Below are positions 13,246 through 25,300 of a stretch of 64,000 bases of DNA, piece after piece. Origin of the DNA: Notolepis coatsorum (taxonomy: Eukaryota; Chordata; Actinopteri; Aulopiformes; Paralepididae). The stretch lies in NCBI GenBank assembly GCA_963971535.1, contig OZ020590.1, positions 149,061,680 through 149,125,679 on the forward strand. The letters run 5' to 3'. Each line of letters opens with the position of its first letter. Positions within the stretch are counted from its first letter, which is position 1. The notes beneath the pieces are model-generated. The model made no database searches, was not told where the DNA came from, and saw only the letters and a program-made list of their open reading frames with translations. Position numbers and translations under genes: made by a program.

Positions 13246-13949
13246 ATTATCTTAACAAAAGTGCGCTGGTATCGTTACATATGTTGTCTAAAGGGGGACA
13301 TATGGTAAAATTTAAGATTTTAATGATAATCGGCATATAAAGGACAACATAAAGCATCGTTAATTTGTAAGAAACCTCAATGAAAACGGTAATATTAGCT
13401 ATTGTTATGAAAATGTGATAGAATCCTATAAAAATTTGGACACACTTGGTCACCGTGACAAAGTGATAGAATATCCTGTATAGAGACAAAATTCAAGTTC
13501 AACATCAGCTTGGGTGTCCCTGGGTAAAAAATGAAAAACATAACTTAGCTCCTCTGATAGATATTTATAATGTGGCACAGAGTGACTCCCTCACACATGC
13601 CTTTTGGTATTATGGGACCATTCGAAATACGAGAAATATCTTACCGCAGAAGAACAAGATACAAGATACTTTAATGCCACACAACGATGGTTGGTGGTAA
13701 TTGTTTGCAGTACAGATTGTTAAGCACTCAGAGTTAACAGAGTATGAAGTTGAACAAGGCAAGAGGGCAGAGGGTAGACTAGCCTCAAGTGGACACCCTA
13801 TCTAACTGAAGCTTAGCTTGTTGTGATGGGAGCCATTGTAGAGATAGATGGCAGTTCTTGGCACAATGAGCTGGTGGGTAAAAAAGTTTGAGAGAGTGGG
13901 AGACATTGTTCATGATAGAGAGGAGCATCACAAATAATATCACATGCTT

Positions 13950-14440
13950 CAAGTACAATCAAATCAAATGTATTTGTAAAGCCCGCAATCACAAGTTGAT
14001 GTCCCCATGGGCTGGACAAGTCTTCTTTAATAAACAAGTCAAGAAGAAACATCGCAATAAATCAAGAACAAAAAAAGCCCTCATGAAATCCAAAACAACA
14101 CTCCCATGACATACACATAGACATACTGTCTATCTGTATGTCATATATGTCCTGATGAATTGAAAATGGGGGACCCTGATGTAAACAAGACAAAAGTCTT
14201 TCTCTGGTCTGCATCCCCTTAACAATTGTGTGTATTGAGCCGTACTGTATTGTACCCATTCTGCAATCTGTTAATAAAGTTTTCAATCAATCAATCAAAC
14301 CCCAGTGAAGGTAAGGAAAAACTCACAAAAAACCTAGCAATAGGAAAAAAGCACCACAGGCAATGTGGAGGAGAGAAACCTTAGAAGGGCCATTCAAGGG
14401 GGGATCCCCCTTCTTGGATGTCGGTGATGATATGTTGCTA
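13950..14440. repeat. CAAATCAAAT-family repeat, split by a LINE-A tail
   Basis: 13955-14100 and 14292-14440 together match the contiguous copy at 25327-25640: first the CAAATCAAATGTATTTG and CCCCATGGGC blocks, then GAAGGTAAGGAAAAACTCAC, GTGGAGGAGAGAAACC and GGGCCATTCAAGGGGGG. The middle (about 14105-14290) is a LINE-A tail, so this copy was interrupted after it inserted. Confidence 0.7.
14105..14291 (+). repeat. LINE-A 3' tail insertion
   Basis: It contains GGGGGACCCTGATGTAAAC, CTGGTCTGCATCCCCTTAAC and a terminal TCAATCAATCAA run, the 3' end shared with 16210-16360, 18827-18985 (inverted), 45175-45325 (inverted) and 51652-51780. It lies inside the CAAATCAAAT-family repeat. Confidence 0.75.
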
Positions 14441-14499
14441 TGGATGATCGATGGGTGGAGAATAAAACAGGCAAAAAAGTTGGTATGTATGTACAGATT

Positions 14500-14780
14500 C
14501 AGATTACTTTATTCGCCATTTCATACAGGTACAACATGGAACGTGTTTTGACATTACAGTGCATACTTTTTTCACAATTAAGAACAATACAACAGTAAAT
14601 AAATAATTTTAAGTAAAGTGCAAGACAGGACAGAACAGTGAGACAACAATAAGACTGTGAAAGTGCGGTGGTTGGGGACATGGATACAGTGCAACACAAG
14701 GTTCAAGTCCAGAAGTCCATACAGTATATACATACTGTATATACATACAGTATATGTGTAATAAAACACATATGTACATG
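14500..14780 (-). repeat. LINE tail-like fragment and TA-rich repeat
   Basis: GATTACTTTATTCGCCATTTC at about 14503 is typical of the antisense 3' end of fish LINEs. It runs into a TATATACATACTGTATATAC repeat near 14725-14760. An 18-bp duplicate GAGCTGGCTCAAGCTTATAA occurs at about 14831 and 14860. Confidence 0.45.
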
Positions 14781-15322
14781 CAATAGCAACTGGAGTACAT
14801 AAGAAAATGTTTGAAAGATTTAAATAGAATAGAGCTGGCTCAAGCTTATAAGACTTACGAGCTGGCTCAAGCTTATAAGACTTTCTTATAAGAACAACAA
14901 CAACAACAAAAGAGAAAGCATATAGGGAAACGAGCGCTAGTATGAAAATAGGACAAAGGCTAAATGTCAAGGAAGGCTCGGAGCTCAAAATATCAGAGTC
15001 ATATTCCGTTTGCACATGACGAGTATGTATTCCATTCAACTCCATTTGAAGTATGGGGGCGACGTACTGTAGAGAGGATCGCATCATCTTGGCCATCACC
15101 ACGGGGGAACCAACCCCCTTGGTCATCACCACGACTCCACGAGACATCCACTCACAGAGAGACAGGGACACAGGGATGGGGACAGGCGTTAGACAGTTTG
15201 CGTGTTTATGGTGGGCGGACATGTAGTAAGCATTATGTGAATAGAATAGAAGTACTTAACCCAGTAATGAACTATAGAACAGGCATGGTTTAGACATTGT
15301 ATGGGTCGACGTGTTGGTCAGC

Positions 15323-15515
15323 TAAATTACTAAATGTATGTGCCCCCATTGTGCCCCTGCCCTAAATGACTAAATGTCTGTGCCCCCATTGTGCCCCTGC
15401 CCTAAATGACTAAATGTCTGTGCCCCCATTGTGCCCCTGCCCTAAATTACTAAATGTTTGTGCCCCTGCCCTAAATTACTAAATGTATGTGCCCCCATTG
15501 TGCCCCTGCCCATAT
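15323..15515. repeat. 40-bp minisatellite
   Basis: About four to five copies of a 40-bp unit containing ACTAAATGTCTGTGCCCCC and ATTGTGCCCCTGCCCTAA; one copy is shortened. No gene overlaps it. Confidence 0.9.
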
Positions 15516-15789
15516 TGGCGCAAGCTGATGCAAATTTAAACCAGTCCGTAGCACTCTGGTTACAGTAGTTACACAGGGGACTATAATTTGCCGGCGCGGA
15601 AGGAATAAAGGATACATAACCTCTCAAGTTCAATGTGGGTTCTTCTGAACCGGTCACAGCTGATGTCGAAATGATTGACAACCATTGTAGGTGTAGCCAA
15701 GGAGCTCATTTTGACTGCTTCAAGAAGCAACCCTTGACAACTCGAGCGCTGATTGCAATTTGGAAGTGCAACGACGACAGACTGAGAAG

Positions 15790-16360
15790 CCGGGTGCACT
15801 GCAGATTCAGAACAACTTCAAGAAGACAAACTTACCTCACTGCTTTCATGTTCAACCCAGATTTGGCTCAAACAAGGGACTAAACACGTTTCGCAAATTA
15901 TGCCACATCAATGTGGAACGCCCTACCCACAGCCGTAAACAAAAATGTAATCCCACCTTCAAAACCGCTCTCAAAGAAAGACAAAGAGCACCTGGCCCCC
16001 GTAAATGTCTAAACCCCCCCCCCCCCCCACCCACCAAACCCCTCAGAAATAATGTACAGTTTCCTCCCCCTCATATGTATATATTTTCTGTTAGGATCTC
16101 TGTTTAACAGTACTATATATTTGCATATCGTGTATGTCACAAATGTAACAGTACTGTATATGTCATGTATGTCATAAATGTCATGATATATATCTATGTT
16201 GTCGTGTATGTCATTATGAATTGAAAATGGGGGACCCTGATGTAAACAAGACGAAAGTCTTTCTCTGGTCTGCATCCCCTTAACAATTGTGTGTATTGAG
16301 CTGTACTGTATTGTACTCATTCTGCAATCTGTTAATAAAGTTTTCAATCAATCAATCAAA
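15790..16360 (+). pseudogene. LINE-A 3' end with decayed RT C-terminus
   Basis: The plus strand reads NPDLAQTRD / PRFGSNKGLNTFRK in overlapping frames, then pieces like NVERPTHS and PTFKTALKE, matching the C-terminus of the better copy at 19282-20105 (PRFGSNKGLNTFRN, MWNALPKAVKE, LPTFKNTLKKH). Frames are shifted, and a C-run of about 18 follows the coding part. It ends with the family's GGGGGACCC and TCAATCAATCAA tail. Confidence 0.75.
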
Positions 16361-16375
16361 AAAGCTCAGAGCCGG

Positions 16376-16850
16376 GGCGGCTACGTGGCGTAGTGGGCAA
16401 GGCGCTCGCCATGAAATCTGGAGACGCTGGGCTCGCCTGTTCGAGCCCAGCGCTCCACATTTGCTTTCAGTTTAGCTGGTCGTCCACAGTAATACACATT
16501 GGCCGTATTACGGGGAGGGAAACTGAAGGGTGGGGATCGGGCGTTGTGGACAGCGACTCCTACAGGTCGGTTGGTGCGCCTGCGCAGTAGAATCAGGAAG
16601 TGTCGGGGGCAGCGTGAGCCTCCCACGCGTTACTCCTCGCCACTGAGAGATCGAGCTGCGCAGGTGAAAAGTTACCTCAAGTACCAGAGGGGACTTGTGC
16701 TATGTATGACTTAGTCCACATTGCAGCCGGCTTGTGGGAGGCAAGAAACAGCGTTCGTGACAGGGGAGGGTTGAATTGGATGATACGAAATTGGGATGGG
16801 AGAAAATATAGAAAATGGGAGAAAAAGCGGATAAAAAAAAAAAAAAAAAA
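16376..16850 (+). mobile_element. Long tRNA-derived SINE (SINE-B)
   Basis: A tRNA-like head (GTGGCGTAGTGGGCAAGGC, B-box-like TTCGAGCCCAGCG) is followed by a body with GCTGGTCGTCCACAGTAATAC and GCGACTCCTACAGGTCGGT, and by an A-run. CTCAGAGCCGG flanks it at 16365-16375 and 16851-16861, an 11-bp target duplication. Relatives are at 21206-21690 (-), 29662-30114 (+) and 39566-40062 (+). The shared core suggests a fish SINE superfamily with a conserved middle; the family name is not certain. Confidence 0.85.
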
Positions 16851-16861
16851 CTCAGAGCCGG

Positions 16862-18020
16862 ACATCAAAGAGATAGGTTGCTATCCTCTTCAAAATGAAG
16901 AGGATTTATCCATCTGGAGCAGAAAAAAGATGAGGATAAAATAAAGAAATACAGTGGTAAGTAGAGCATAAAAGCCACTGTTTAGTAATGGTATAGCCTT
17001 AATTAATGGGTGAGATAGTTAAAACTCTCCAGCTAACATTAGCTATTGAAGTGGATTCCCAAGCTGTTTCGGTTCTGCTCTGATCAGAACCTGTTGCTGG
17101 TACTCTGCGTTGTGATTCAATACCTTAAAGCTCTGGGAATCACTTCTGTTCAAACTGAGCGGTGCAGGCAGAAGGGCAGAAGGAATTAGGAGGAAAATAG
17201 TATAACAGTTGTTTAATCAAAGTTTAAGAGTGTATACAAATTACAATAAGAAAATGCTATAGTTGTAATCACAAACACTATGCCGTAAGTGATAACAACC
17301 AGACTAATATTACAGTATAAAGAATGATAGTTGATAAGTTGTTGATGGTCTTTGTTTGTCTGGCTGACAAAACAAAGCAGTCTGTTTTCCCTCCAAAAAG
17401 TCCTTTGTCCTCGTTGCCTGCTGACCTGCTCGCCTTGGGTGTGGATGGTGGAGAGGTCTGTCCTGTTGGGTTGGTTGTTTCAGAGTCCTTCTTTCCCCCC
17501 ATCACCCCCATCTTATAGCCAAAGGCCCAGTGTCTCGGATTTGATGACATCATCACATTATTTGCTCCAATCACAAGCCTGCTAAGCTTGTATTTGAAAA
17601 ATAGGGGTTTGGCTTATAGGCCAAACCCTCTTCACATTTACCCAGAGAATATTTTCCCTATATTTTTTACTTAAACACATTACTTGACTTGTTAATACTT
17701 TGATGAACCTCAAGATATATTGATTACCTAAACACAGATATATTTCTTTATCACTAAGTCTGTTGACTTTAGTCATTCTTTTAGAATAGAATATTAATCA
17801 ATACCATATAGAACAAGCTTAATAGAATACAAATCAATACCATATAGAACAATCAATTAATCATATTGAACCTAAATGAAAACAGAACAGGCACATTAAC
17901 TAATTGTAGACATTTAAGTATGACCAAACCTAATTATATTTTAACTTACTTCAATGACTTAATTCAAGATTATAAGTACAATATACCAGGAAATAGTTAG
18001 CTTGTTTGGATTTCAATAGT
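16862..18020. other. No gene recognised
   Basis: AT-rich sequence with a near-duplicate ACCATATAGAACAA at about 17802 and 17838. I see no exon, RNA gene or clean transposon terminus. Confidence 0.5.
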
Positions 18021-18027
18021 GATCTTC

Positions 18028-18285
18028 TCTGTGTGTGTGTGTGTATGTGTATTTGAAAATGTGTGTGTGAGTGTGTGTGTGTGTGTGTGACTATGTGTGT
18101 GTGAGTGTGTGAGTGTGGGTGTGTCTGTGTGTGTGACTATGTGTGTGTGTGTGTGTGTGACTATGTGTGTGTGAGTGTGTGAGTGTGGGTGTGTCTATGT
18201 GTGTGTATGTGAGTGACTATGTGTGTGTGTGTCTATGTGTGTGTGTGTATTTGAAAATGTGTGTGTGTGAGTGTGTGTGTGATCA
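18028..18285. repeat. TG-rich simple repeat
   Basis: Imperfect (TG)n with recurring GTGACTATGTG and GTGTGGGTGTGTC variants, forming a loose higher-order repeat of about 70 bp. Confidence 0.92.
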
Positions 18286-18671
18286 GACCTTTGATGGTCA
18301 CATGTAGCCATCAATATGTGACCTAATCATTGTCTTTGGCAGACCAGTTGGCTCTTTGATGTCTCCTAAAAGGAGACATGTTTCTCTAGAATTTCCTGCC
18401 CTTTGTCTTACCCACCCCCTAAAGGGAAGCAAGTATTACCCCAGCTGCCACTATATGCAAATGCCCTCCTGGGGTGACAATGGCAATCAGTCTATGTAAA
18501 CACACACACAATCTATGAATTATTGTTTTGAGAGCCAAGTATTTCTACACATTAGTTAATCATGAGTCTATGTTTGGGAATTTACCACACTATCTAGCTA
18601 GGTCTCACGTTATTTTCAGTTATCCTAGCTAGCTAACTGTAAAGGACAGGGACACTCCATGTTTTTCACAC

Positions 18672-18800
18672 TCAATCAATAAAATTTATTTATATAGCAC
18701 ATTTAGACATGACGCTTGTCAACCAAAGTGCTTCACATAGCTAAGAACAAAGAAAAGTATAGAATAAACAGAAAAAACAACCAACAGATAGACAAAGGAA
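18672..18800 (-). repeat. L2-like LINE 3' tail fragment
   Basis: CAATCAATAAAATTTATTTATATAGCAC on the plus strand (given here in parts: CAATCAATAAAATTTATT, then ATATAGCACATTTA) is the antisense 3' tail common to fish L2-type LINEs. It is followed by CCAAAGTGCTTCACAT. Confidence 0.6.
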
Positions 18801-18826
18801 AACAGAACAACACGTCAACAAGCAAG

Positions 18827-20105
18827 GCATTGATTGATTGATTGATTGAAAAGTTTATTAACAGATTGCAGAATGGGTACAGTACAGTACAGCTCAATAC
18901 ATACAATTGTTAAGGGGATGCAGACCAGAGAAAGACTTTCGTCTTGTTTACATCAGGGTCCCCCATTTTCAATTCATCATAACATATATGACATACATGA
19001 CATACAGATAGACAGTACTGCTACATCTATACATTTATGACATATCAGATTTGCAAATACAGTACTGTTTGTGATACAAAAGTGTCCAGAAAAGGAGTGT
19101 ATATACATTTGGCATAGAAACTGTACATTGGAGGAGGTTGGTTGGGTGGGGTGGGGTTGGGTGGGTTGGGTGAGGGCTGTACATTGGAGGTGGGGGGGTT
19201 GGGAAGGGGACACACACACATTTTACACTGTACATTGGAATATTGACAAAGCCTTACTTGGTCATTTACTGTACAACTAGGTTAGGACATTTGTAGGGGC
19301 CAGTTTCGAATTGCAGTCTCACGTAGGTGTTTTTTGAGAGTGTTTTTGAAGGTGGGTAGTGATTCACATTCCTTTACAGCTTTAGGTAGGGCGTTCCACA
19401 TTGATGTGGCATAATTGCGAAACGTGTTTAGTCCCTTGTTTGAGCCGAATCTGGGTTTTACATGATTTGTGGAGCTCCCTCTGGTGTTGTGATCGTGGTA
19501 TTCACTGACCTTTGGGAAGTATTTTGACATGTACATGGGTACCTTGGTCGCGTAGTGTATCTTGTAGACCAGGCCCATTGCAAGTTGCTGTACTCTGTCG
19601 TCTACTCTAAGCCATCCTAGGTTGTCAAAGTGGGCAGGGGTGAGGTGGGTTCTAGGAGTCAGGTCAAGTAGTAGTCTGACTAGCTTGTTTTGAGATGTTT
19701 GTAATTTGTTTTTTAGTGCCTTTGAGGTGCTTTGGTACCATGAGGTGCAAGCATAGTCGTAGTACCCTTGAATGAGTGCTCCTGCTAGAGTCTTCAGGGT
19801 ATTCTTGTTTACCAGAGAGGAGATCCGGTACAAGAATCGCGTTCGTTGGTTGACTTTTTTTATTACATTGGATGCCATTTTGTCACAGGAAAGATTAGCC
19901 TCTAGGATGGAACCCAGGTAGGTAATTTCATCTTTCCTTGTGATAATATTGTCACCCACTGTAACCGAGAAGCCGTCGGTCTTGCTGAGTTTGTTTTTTG
20001 AACCGAAGAGAATGGACTCTGTTTTGCCCATGTGTAATGATAGTTTGTTGTCGGCGAGCCATATGCAGATTTTGCCTAGTTCCGAGCTGAGGCAAGAGTC
20101 AAAGT
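18827..20105 (-). mobile_element. LINE-A (CR1/L2/Rex-like) 3' half, 5'-truncated
   Basis: A non-LTR retrotransposon fragment. On the minus strand it runs from the last third of a reverse transcriptase ORF (stop at 19282) through a 3'UTR to a TCAATCAATCAATCAA tail at 18827-18848. This is the best copy of a family whose tails occur at six other places in the window. The clade is inferred only from the general style of the RT C-terminus and the short tandem 3' tail. Confidence 0.85.
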
Positions 20106-20232
20106 GAGTCAGGGAAGGCCAGGCGATATAGGTGGGTTTTGAGTTTCGATTTAAAAGACTCGATGGAGAGGGCAGATTTAATGGACATGGGGATGCTGTT
20201 CCAGAGGTCAAGGGCTGCGACCGCAAAAGCAC
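19282..20232 (-). pseudogene. LINE reverse transcriptase C-terminal ORF (chimeric 5' end)
   Basis: An open frame of about 316 residues. The part from residue 40 onward reads as the end of the RT palm and thumb and the C-terminal region of a LINE: WLADNKLSLHMGKTESILF, then ITYLGSILEANLS, QGYYDYACTSWYQST, MWNALPKAVKECESLPTF. This region is normally about a third of the full ORF2, so the copy is 5'-truncated and lacks the catalytic aspartates. The first 40 residues come from the neighbouring L2 fragment read in another frame, so the N-terminus is an accident of the junction near 20105-20115. It is not a host gene. Confidence 0.8.
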
Positions 20233-20815
20233 CCCCCTCCCTAGACTTGAAATTAGACCTATGGGTGGTTAAGAGACCCGTGTCAGACGATCTGAGGGCC
20301 CGACGTTGGTATAGGGGGTGAGGAGGTCTGCTAGGTAAGCAGGGGCCTTACCATTGAGGGCTTTGTAGACCAATAAGAGGACCTTGAAGTCTATTCTAAA
20401 GCGCACCGGGAGCCAGTGGAGGGAGGCAAGTACAGGGGTGATGTGAGCTCTCTTCCGGGTACCTGTGAGCAGTCTAGCGGCAGCGTTTTGGGGCAGTTGT
20501 AGATGGGCTATGGTGGATTTATTAAGCCCCAGGTACAGGGAGTTACAGTAGTCTAAGCGTGAAGATATCTATGAAGGCGTGAATTACTCTTTCCAGGTCT
20601 GAGGGGGAGAGAATGGCCTTGATCCTGGCTATGGACCGGAGCTGGAAAAAACACCCCTTCACCACCGAGTTTACCTGCCTATTGAAGGACAACTCGGGGT
20701 CAAAGAGCACTCCCAGGTTTTTAACAAAGGGCTTGACTAGGGGAGACAGGTTACCCAGGCTGCTGGCAATGCAGCTAACATGCAATCGTCTAGTGTCTCA
20801 TTGCTTCATTTTGTG
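20106..20815 (-). pseudogene. L2-type LINE reverse transcriptase C-terminus, broken
   Basis: The minus strand can be read as VKNLGVLFDPELSFNRQVN, then FFQLRSIARIKAILSPSDLE (20560-20740), then in other frames LNKSTIAHLQLPQNAAARL and FAVAALDLWNSIPMS, ending KTHLYRLAF near 20110. These blocks are characteristic of fish L2-like LINEs. At least two frame changes interrupt it. It ends exactly where LINE-A coding begins. Confidence 0.8.
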
Positions 20816-20919
20816 AAACATATGCACTTTGCTTTTCAAAAGCTCATAAACACTGTTGGTGACTTGAGCATATTATTAACTTAGCTACTGTAGCTGCTCT
20901 TGTCATTTTAAGCTATGAT

Positions 20920-21100
20920 GAATAAGATAAGATATTCCTTTATTGATCCCCTTGGGGGAAATGCAGGCATCATAGCAGCATGGGGGGGGGGGTACAGGTA
21001 GTATAAGACATGGTACAGGTGACATAAGTATAGTACAGTGGAGAAGTAAAAATAAAATAGCAGTGTAAACAATTTAACAAATCAATATAATTAACTCTGG
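20920..21100 (-). repeat. LINE tail-like fragment
   Basis: ATTCCTTTATTGATCCCC and TTGGGGGAAATGCAGG at about 20933-20965 match the antisense 3' end of a common fish LINE; a G-run and a GTACAGGTGACATAAG stretch follow. Confidence 0.5.
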
Positions 21101-21205
21101 ACACGTGCAATGCAATGCTGAAAAATAATAGACAGTTATATTACATTCTGCTCAGCATAATTTGTATGCAAAATATTGTAGTTCCCTGCTTTAGTCTGTT
21201 GACAA

Positions 21206-21690
21206 TTTTTTTTAGATTTTATTTTTTGGTTATCTTTTTCCCCCTCCTTTTTCCGATTTTTTCTCCCATCCCACTGTTAGTCGTTATGCCAATTCCCAAC
21301 CCCCTTCCTGGTTGTTGCGCACTTTCCCCTACTGTTGGTCCGAGAGGCCGGAGACTGTCACATGCTTTCCTCCGACGCATGTGCAGCCAGCCGGCAGCCA
21401 GCCTGGCCGCGCAGATTCTCACTGGGAGAGTGTAACGTGTGGGAGGCCGCACTACCTCTCACCAGATCCTACCTTCGCTCAGCAGGCGCCCCGACCGAAC
21501 TGTAGGGGTCGCTGTCCACAACGCCCAGGACCCACCCACGGCTTCCCTCCCCCTAACTCAGCCAAACGAGTTAGTATAGCGATCAGCCCGAGCCAAGGCA
21601 ATGCTGACTCTCCGGGAGTCGAGACCGCAGCCTCTTGCATTGGTGACGAGCACAATCTCCGCTACGCCAGACACATTTCTATACTAAATG
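21206..21690 (-). mobile_element. Long tRNA-derived SINE (SINE-B)
   Basis: The poly-T start at 21206 is the antisense A-tail. The body on the minus strand shares AATTGGCATAACGACTAAC, AGCGACCCCTACAGTTCGG and the head GGCGTAGCGGAGATTG with the copies at 29662 and 39566. No clear target duplication was seen, and the 5' border is approximate. Confidence 0.75.
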
Positions 21691-21699
21691 CTTTTGTAG

Positions 21700-22255
21700 T
21701 CCTGTGTCATACCTAGGCTAAATATCATATAAGTGAATTGTATAGAAACAACTCACCAAAAGTGACTATTGCACAACTGATTTGACAAAAAAAAATCCAC
21801 CCCACCCTCCCTCGCTGGGAAATCTCCCTTATTTTAAAATCCCAATGTTGACAGCTATGACCTTACCTGCTACACTTAGGGTACCTGTCTAGATCAACCC
21901 AACTTACTTTATACTTACCGGTCATACTTAGCCATATAAAAAAAAAAATATATATATTTCATGTAAAAAAATATCTTTTTACTTCAGTTCTCTTTATTTT
22001 TTTGCCCCCTATACTAGCTCTTTCCTCCCGTGCCCCCTTGTTTAAAATGTCCTAGAATCGTCACTGTCTGCCGTAGGTGTGTGAGTGAATGAGTGAACCT
22101 GCCCTGATATTCTCATATTCACAAAAGAGAATCATATTGAAAATGAATAGAATAAGTTACTGTATCAAGTGAGTTACCATAGGCCCATAATATAGTATAA
22201 TAAATATCGCTTTTTAAGAAGTTACACCACAAACGTTTAATTGCACTGCATGATC
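21700..22255. other. No gene recognised
   Basis: AT-rich spacer between the SINE and the 3' end of the keratin gene. Only A-runs and a TA run near 21935-21960 stand out. Confidence 0.5.
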
Positions 22256-22343
22256 TTTATTGACACTGCTGCTGTCAAATCATGACTCAATCTCATCAAC
22301 CACCACATCAACAGTCTTTGGCATAGTATAATCTTTATTTATT
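22256..22343 (-). terminator. Keratin 3'UTR polyadenylation signals
   Basis: On the minus strand AATAAA occurs at 22338-22343 and 22334-22339 (about 40 nt after the stop) and again at 22256-22261. Either position could serve; which is used cannot be told from the sequence. Confidence 0.6.
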
Positions 22344-22383
22344 ATTGATGATTGATGATGCTGATGCTGCTGCTGCTGGCACA

Positions 22384-25300
22384 TTATGACTCAATCTCAT
22401 CCACATCCACAGTCCGAGTACTTTCAACCACCATGCCATTCACCACCGTCTGCACCACGGTGATGGTCTTGGTGACCACTGCAACGGAGAGGAAAACACA
22501 CACCGTGAGAATCACACATAAGAGGTTAGGGGTACCATTATGGCGCTTTGGATTTTTTTTTTAAACATACGCCGTAATGTTCAGATATGACTGATGACTG
22601 GTGTAACATCCCTGTGTCATGTTAACCCTTTCAATACCACACAACAGAAGGTTAACCCTTTCACTAGTGTGGTAGTGAAAGGTTAACCGTCTGTAGTGTG
22701 GTAGTGAAAGGTTAACCGTCTGTAGTGTGGTAGTGAAAGGTTAACCGTCTGTAGTGTGGTAGTGAAAGGTTAACCGTCTGTAGTGTGGTAGTGAAAGGTT
22801 AACCGTCTGTAGTGTGGTAGTGAAAGGTTAACCGTCTGTAGTGTGGTAGTGAAAGGTTAACCTTCTGTAGTGTGGTAGTGAAAGGTTAACCGTCTGTAGT
22901 GTGGTAGTGAAAGGTTAACCTTCTGTAGTGTGGTAGTGAAAGGTTAACCTTCTGTAGTGTGGTAGTGAAAGGTTAACCGTCTGTAGTGTGGTAGTGAAAA
23001 GGTTAACCGTCTGTAGTGTGGTAGTGAAAGGTTAACCTTCTGTAGTGTGGTAGTGAAAAGGTTATTGGAGCATTCTTTGTAGATGTATTGATTGATGAAA
23101 CATGGCTTACCTTGCGTTGTGCTGTTGATAGGAGAGAGAAAATGGAGGAAACACAAGGTGAGTCATGAAGTAATGAATTGCAGCCAAACATACAACACTG
23201 TCCCAACACTGTCCCTTCTGAGAAAGACTCAGAAGAAGCTTCTATCCCCAGGCCATCAGGCTGCTAAACGAACAATGAACACTACACAACAACAACCACC
23301 AAACGCACATAGCACACACATCCACACGCACACACTCAATTTAAACAAACACACTGTAGCACCCACTCCACACACTTTATAGCACACACCCACTTTAAAC
23401 AAACACACTGTAGCACCCACTCCCCACACTTTATATTTATTGATGAAGGATTGCACTACAACTCGTACACCTTACTGTAAATTGTACCTAAATTGTACCT
23501 CATCCCATTTCTGCTTTGCACTATATAGTACTGTACATTAGTACACTGCATAGTATTGTATATTATATGGTAACTCAGAACATTGTACATATGTCTATAC
23601 CGAACACTGTGACCTCATTTTCTTCTTCTAAATTACATGCTATACTATGTTATTTGATACTATCTTGTCTAGCACAGTCTCTGGAGCGTAACAGTAAGAA
23701 GCATTTTGTATGAAAGTATTCTGTACTTCTGTATGACAACTATTAAAGAAACTTGAAACTTAAGATCCAACGTTGAAGGAACAATTTCTCTGCTCTGCTC
23801 AACAACGCCCCCCAATGATTCCTCCAATCCTCCCCACCACTCTCTTTCCCCTTCTTTCTGCTTCCTCATCCCTCCTTCTGGGGTATTTCTTACATACTAC
23901 TGTGCCCCCCCCCTCTCTCTCTCTCTTTCTCTCTTTCTCCCTCTACCCTCTCTGTCTCTCTCTCCTTCTACCCTCTCTCCCAGTCTTCCTCCCTCTACCC
24001 TCTCTCTCTCTCCCTCTACCTTCTCTCTTTGTCTTCATCCCCCTCTCTCTCTCTCCCTCTACCCTCTCTCATTACCACATCCGACTACTTCTCCACCTGT
24101 TGCATCTGTCTCTACTGGCTTCTCTCTACCCTTCTCCCTCCCTCTCTCCCTCTCTCCCCCTCTCCCCCTCTCCCCCTCCCTCCCTCCCTCCCTCTCACCT
24201 GTCGTCCTCCCCGTCCAGCAGCCTCCTGTACTCTGCGATCTCCAGCTCCAGCCGGGTCTTGAGGTCCAGCAGCACGTCGTACTCCTGCTTGTTGTTGGCG
24301 ATGTTGCCGTGGATCTGGGCCAGCTGCAGCTCCAGGGCCGTCACCGTGCTCTGGAGGCCGGCCAGCTGGGCGGCGTAGCGGGACTGGGTCTCGGCCACGG
24401 TGCCCTCCAGCGAGCATTTCTGTTTGGGTCGGGTGGGGAGATGAGGTGGTGAGTTGGGGGCTGGCTGGGCAGAGTGGGCTTGTCTTTGATTAAGATGGTT
24501 AAGGCGTGTGACGGACGGAGAGTATACTGGGATGTTTTTGCAGTGTGTGTGTGTGTGTGTGTGCATAGGGGGACAGTTGGGGGAAAGCTAATGTAATTTT
24601 GGGCTTAGCGGTTAAGGTCTGGTGAGGTTTTGGTAAGGGTTACGATTAGGGATGAGTTAAGGTTTGGCATGTATTGGTGAACTACTGTAGGTTAGAGGTC
24701 AATATAAACCTATGAATGTGCCTAATCGTGTGTGTGTGTTTGCATAACGAACGTGTACATTCACGCACCATGCTCAAGTGGGACTGCAGTTCAATCTGAA
24801 GACTCAGGAGGGTGCTCTTGAGCTCCTTTATTTCGCTACGGCTTGTCGACAGAACCTCCGTGTGTGTCGTCACGTCCTGCTCCACTGCGGCGATCTAGGC
24901 AGTTGAGAAACATGGTTAGTTAGCAGCATGCTAATCCAGGAGCTCTATAATCTCATCATAGATTACTGACATGCAGGACTAAAATGTGTAATCTAATTGG
25001 TGTAAGCATCTACTCTAATTAAAATTTGTCACCTTTTTTTACTGGTTCATTTCATACTTTAGTACAGTATGTGTAGATTTGGGTCTATTATAGCTGTATG
25101 ACCAGAGCAGAGGTCATTGTAACTACTAACATCCTCATTAGAATGTTCATGTTCTCAAAATTCTGTCTCACACGTGAAATCATCAAAAGAATGTATCTAA
25201 AGGATGTCAGCACGTTTCTCAATCTCATAACACTAGGTCATATAGAACTGTAGGTCAATAGTACTGTAGGTCATATAGATATAGTACTGTAGGTCATGTG

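Noticed and set aside
14964-15293. Coding potential at 14964-15293 (+)
   Set aside because: No recognisable domain, no splice context, and repeat fragments lie on both sides.
22645-23062. CRISPR array
   Set aside because: The repeats are directly abutting 29-bp units without spacers, in the intron of a vertebrate gene.
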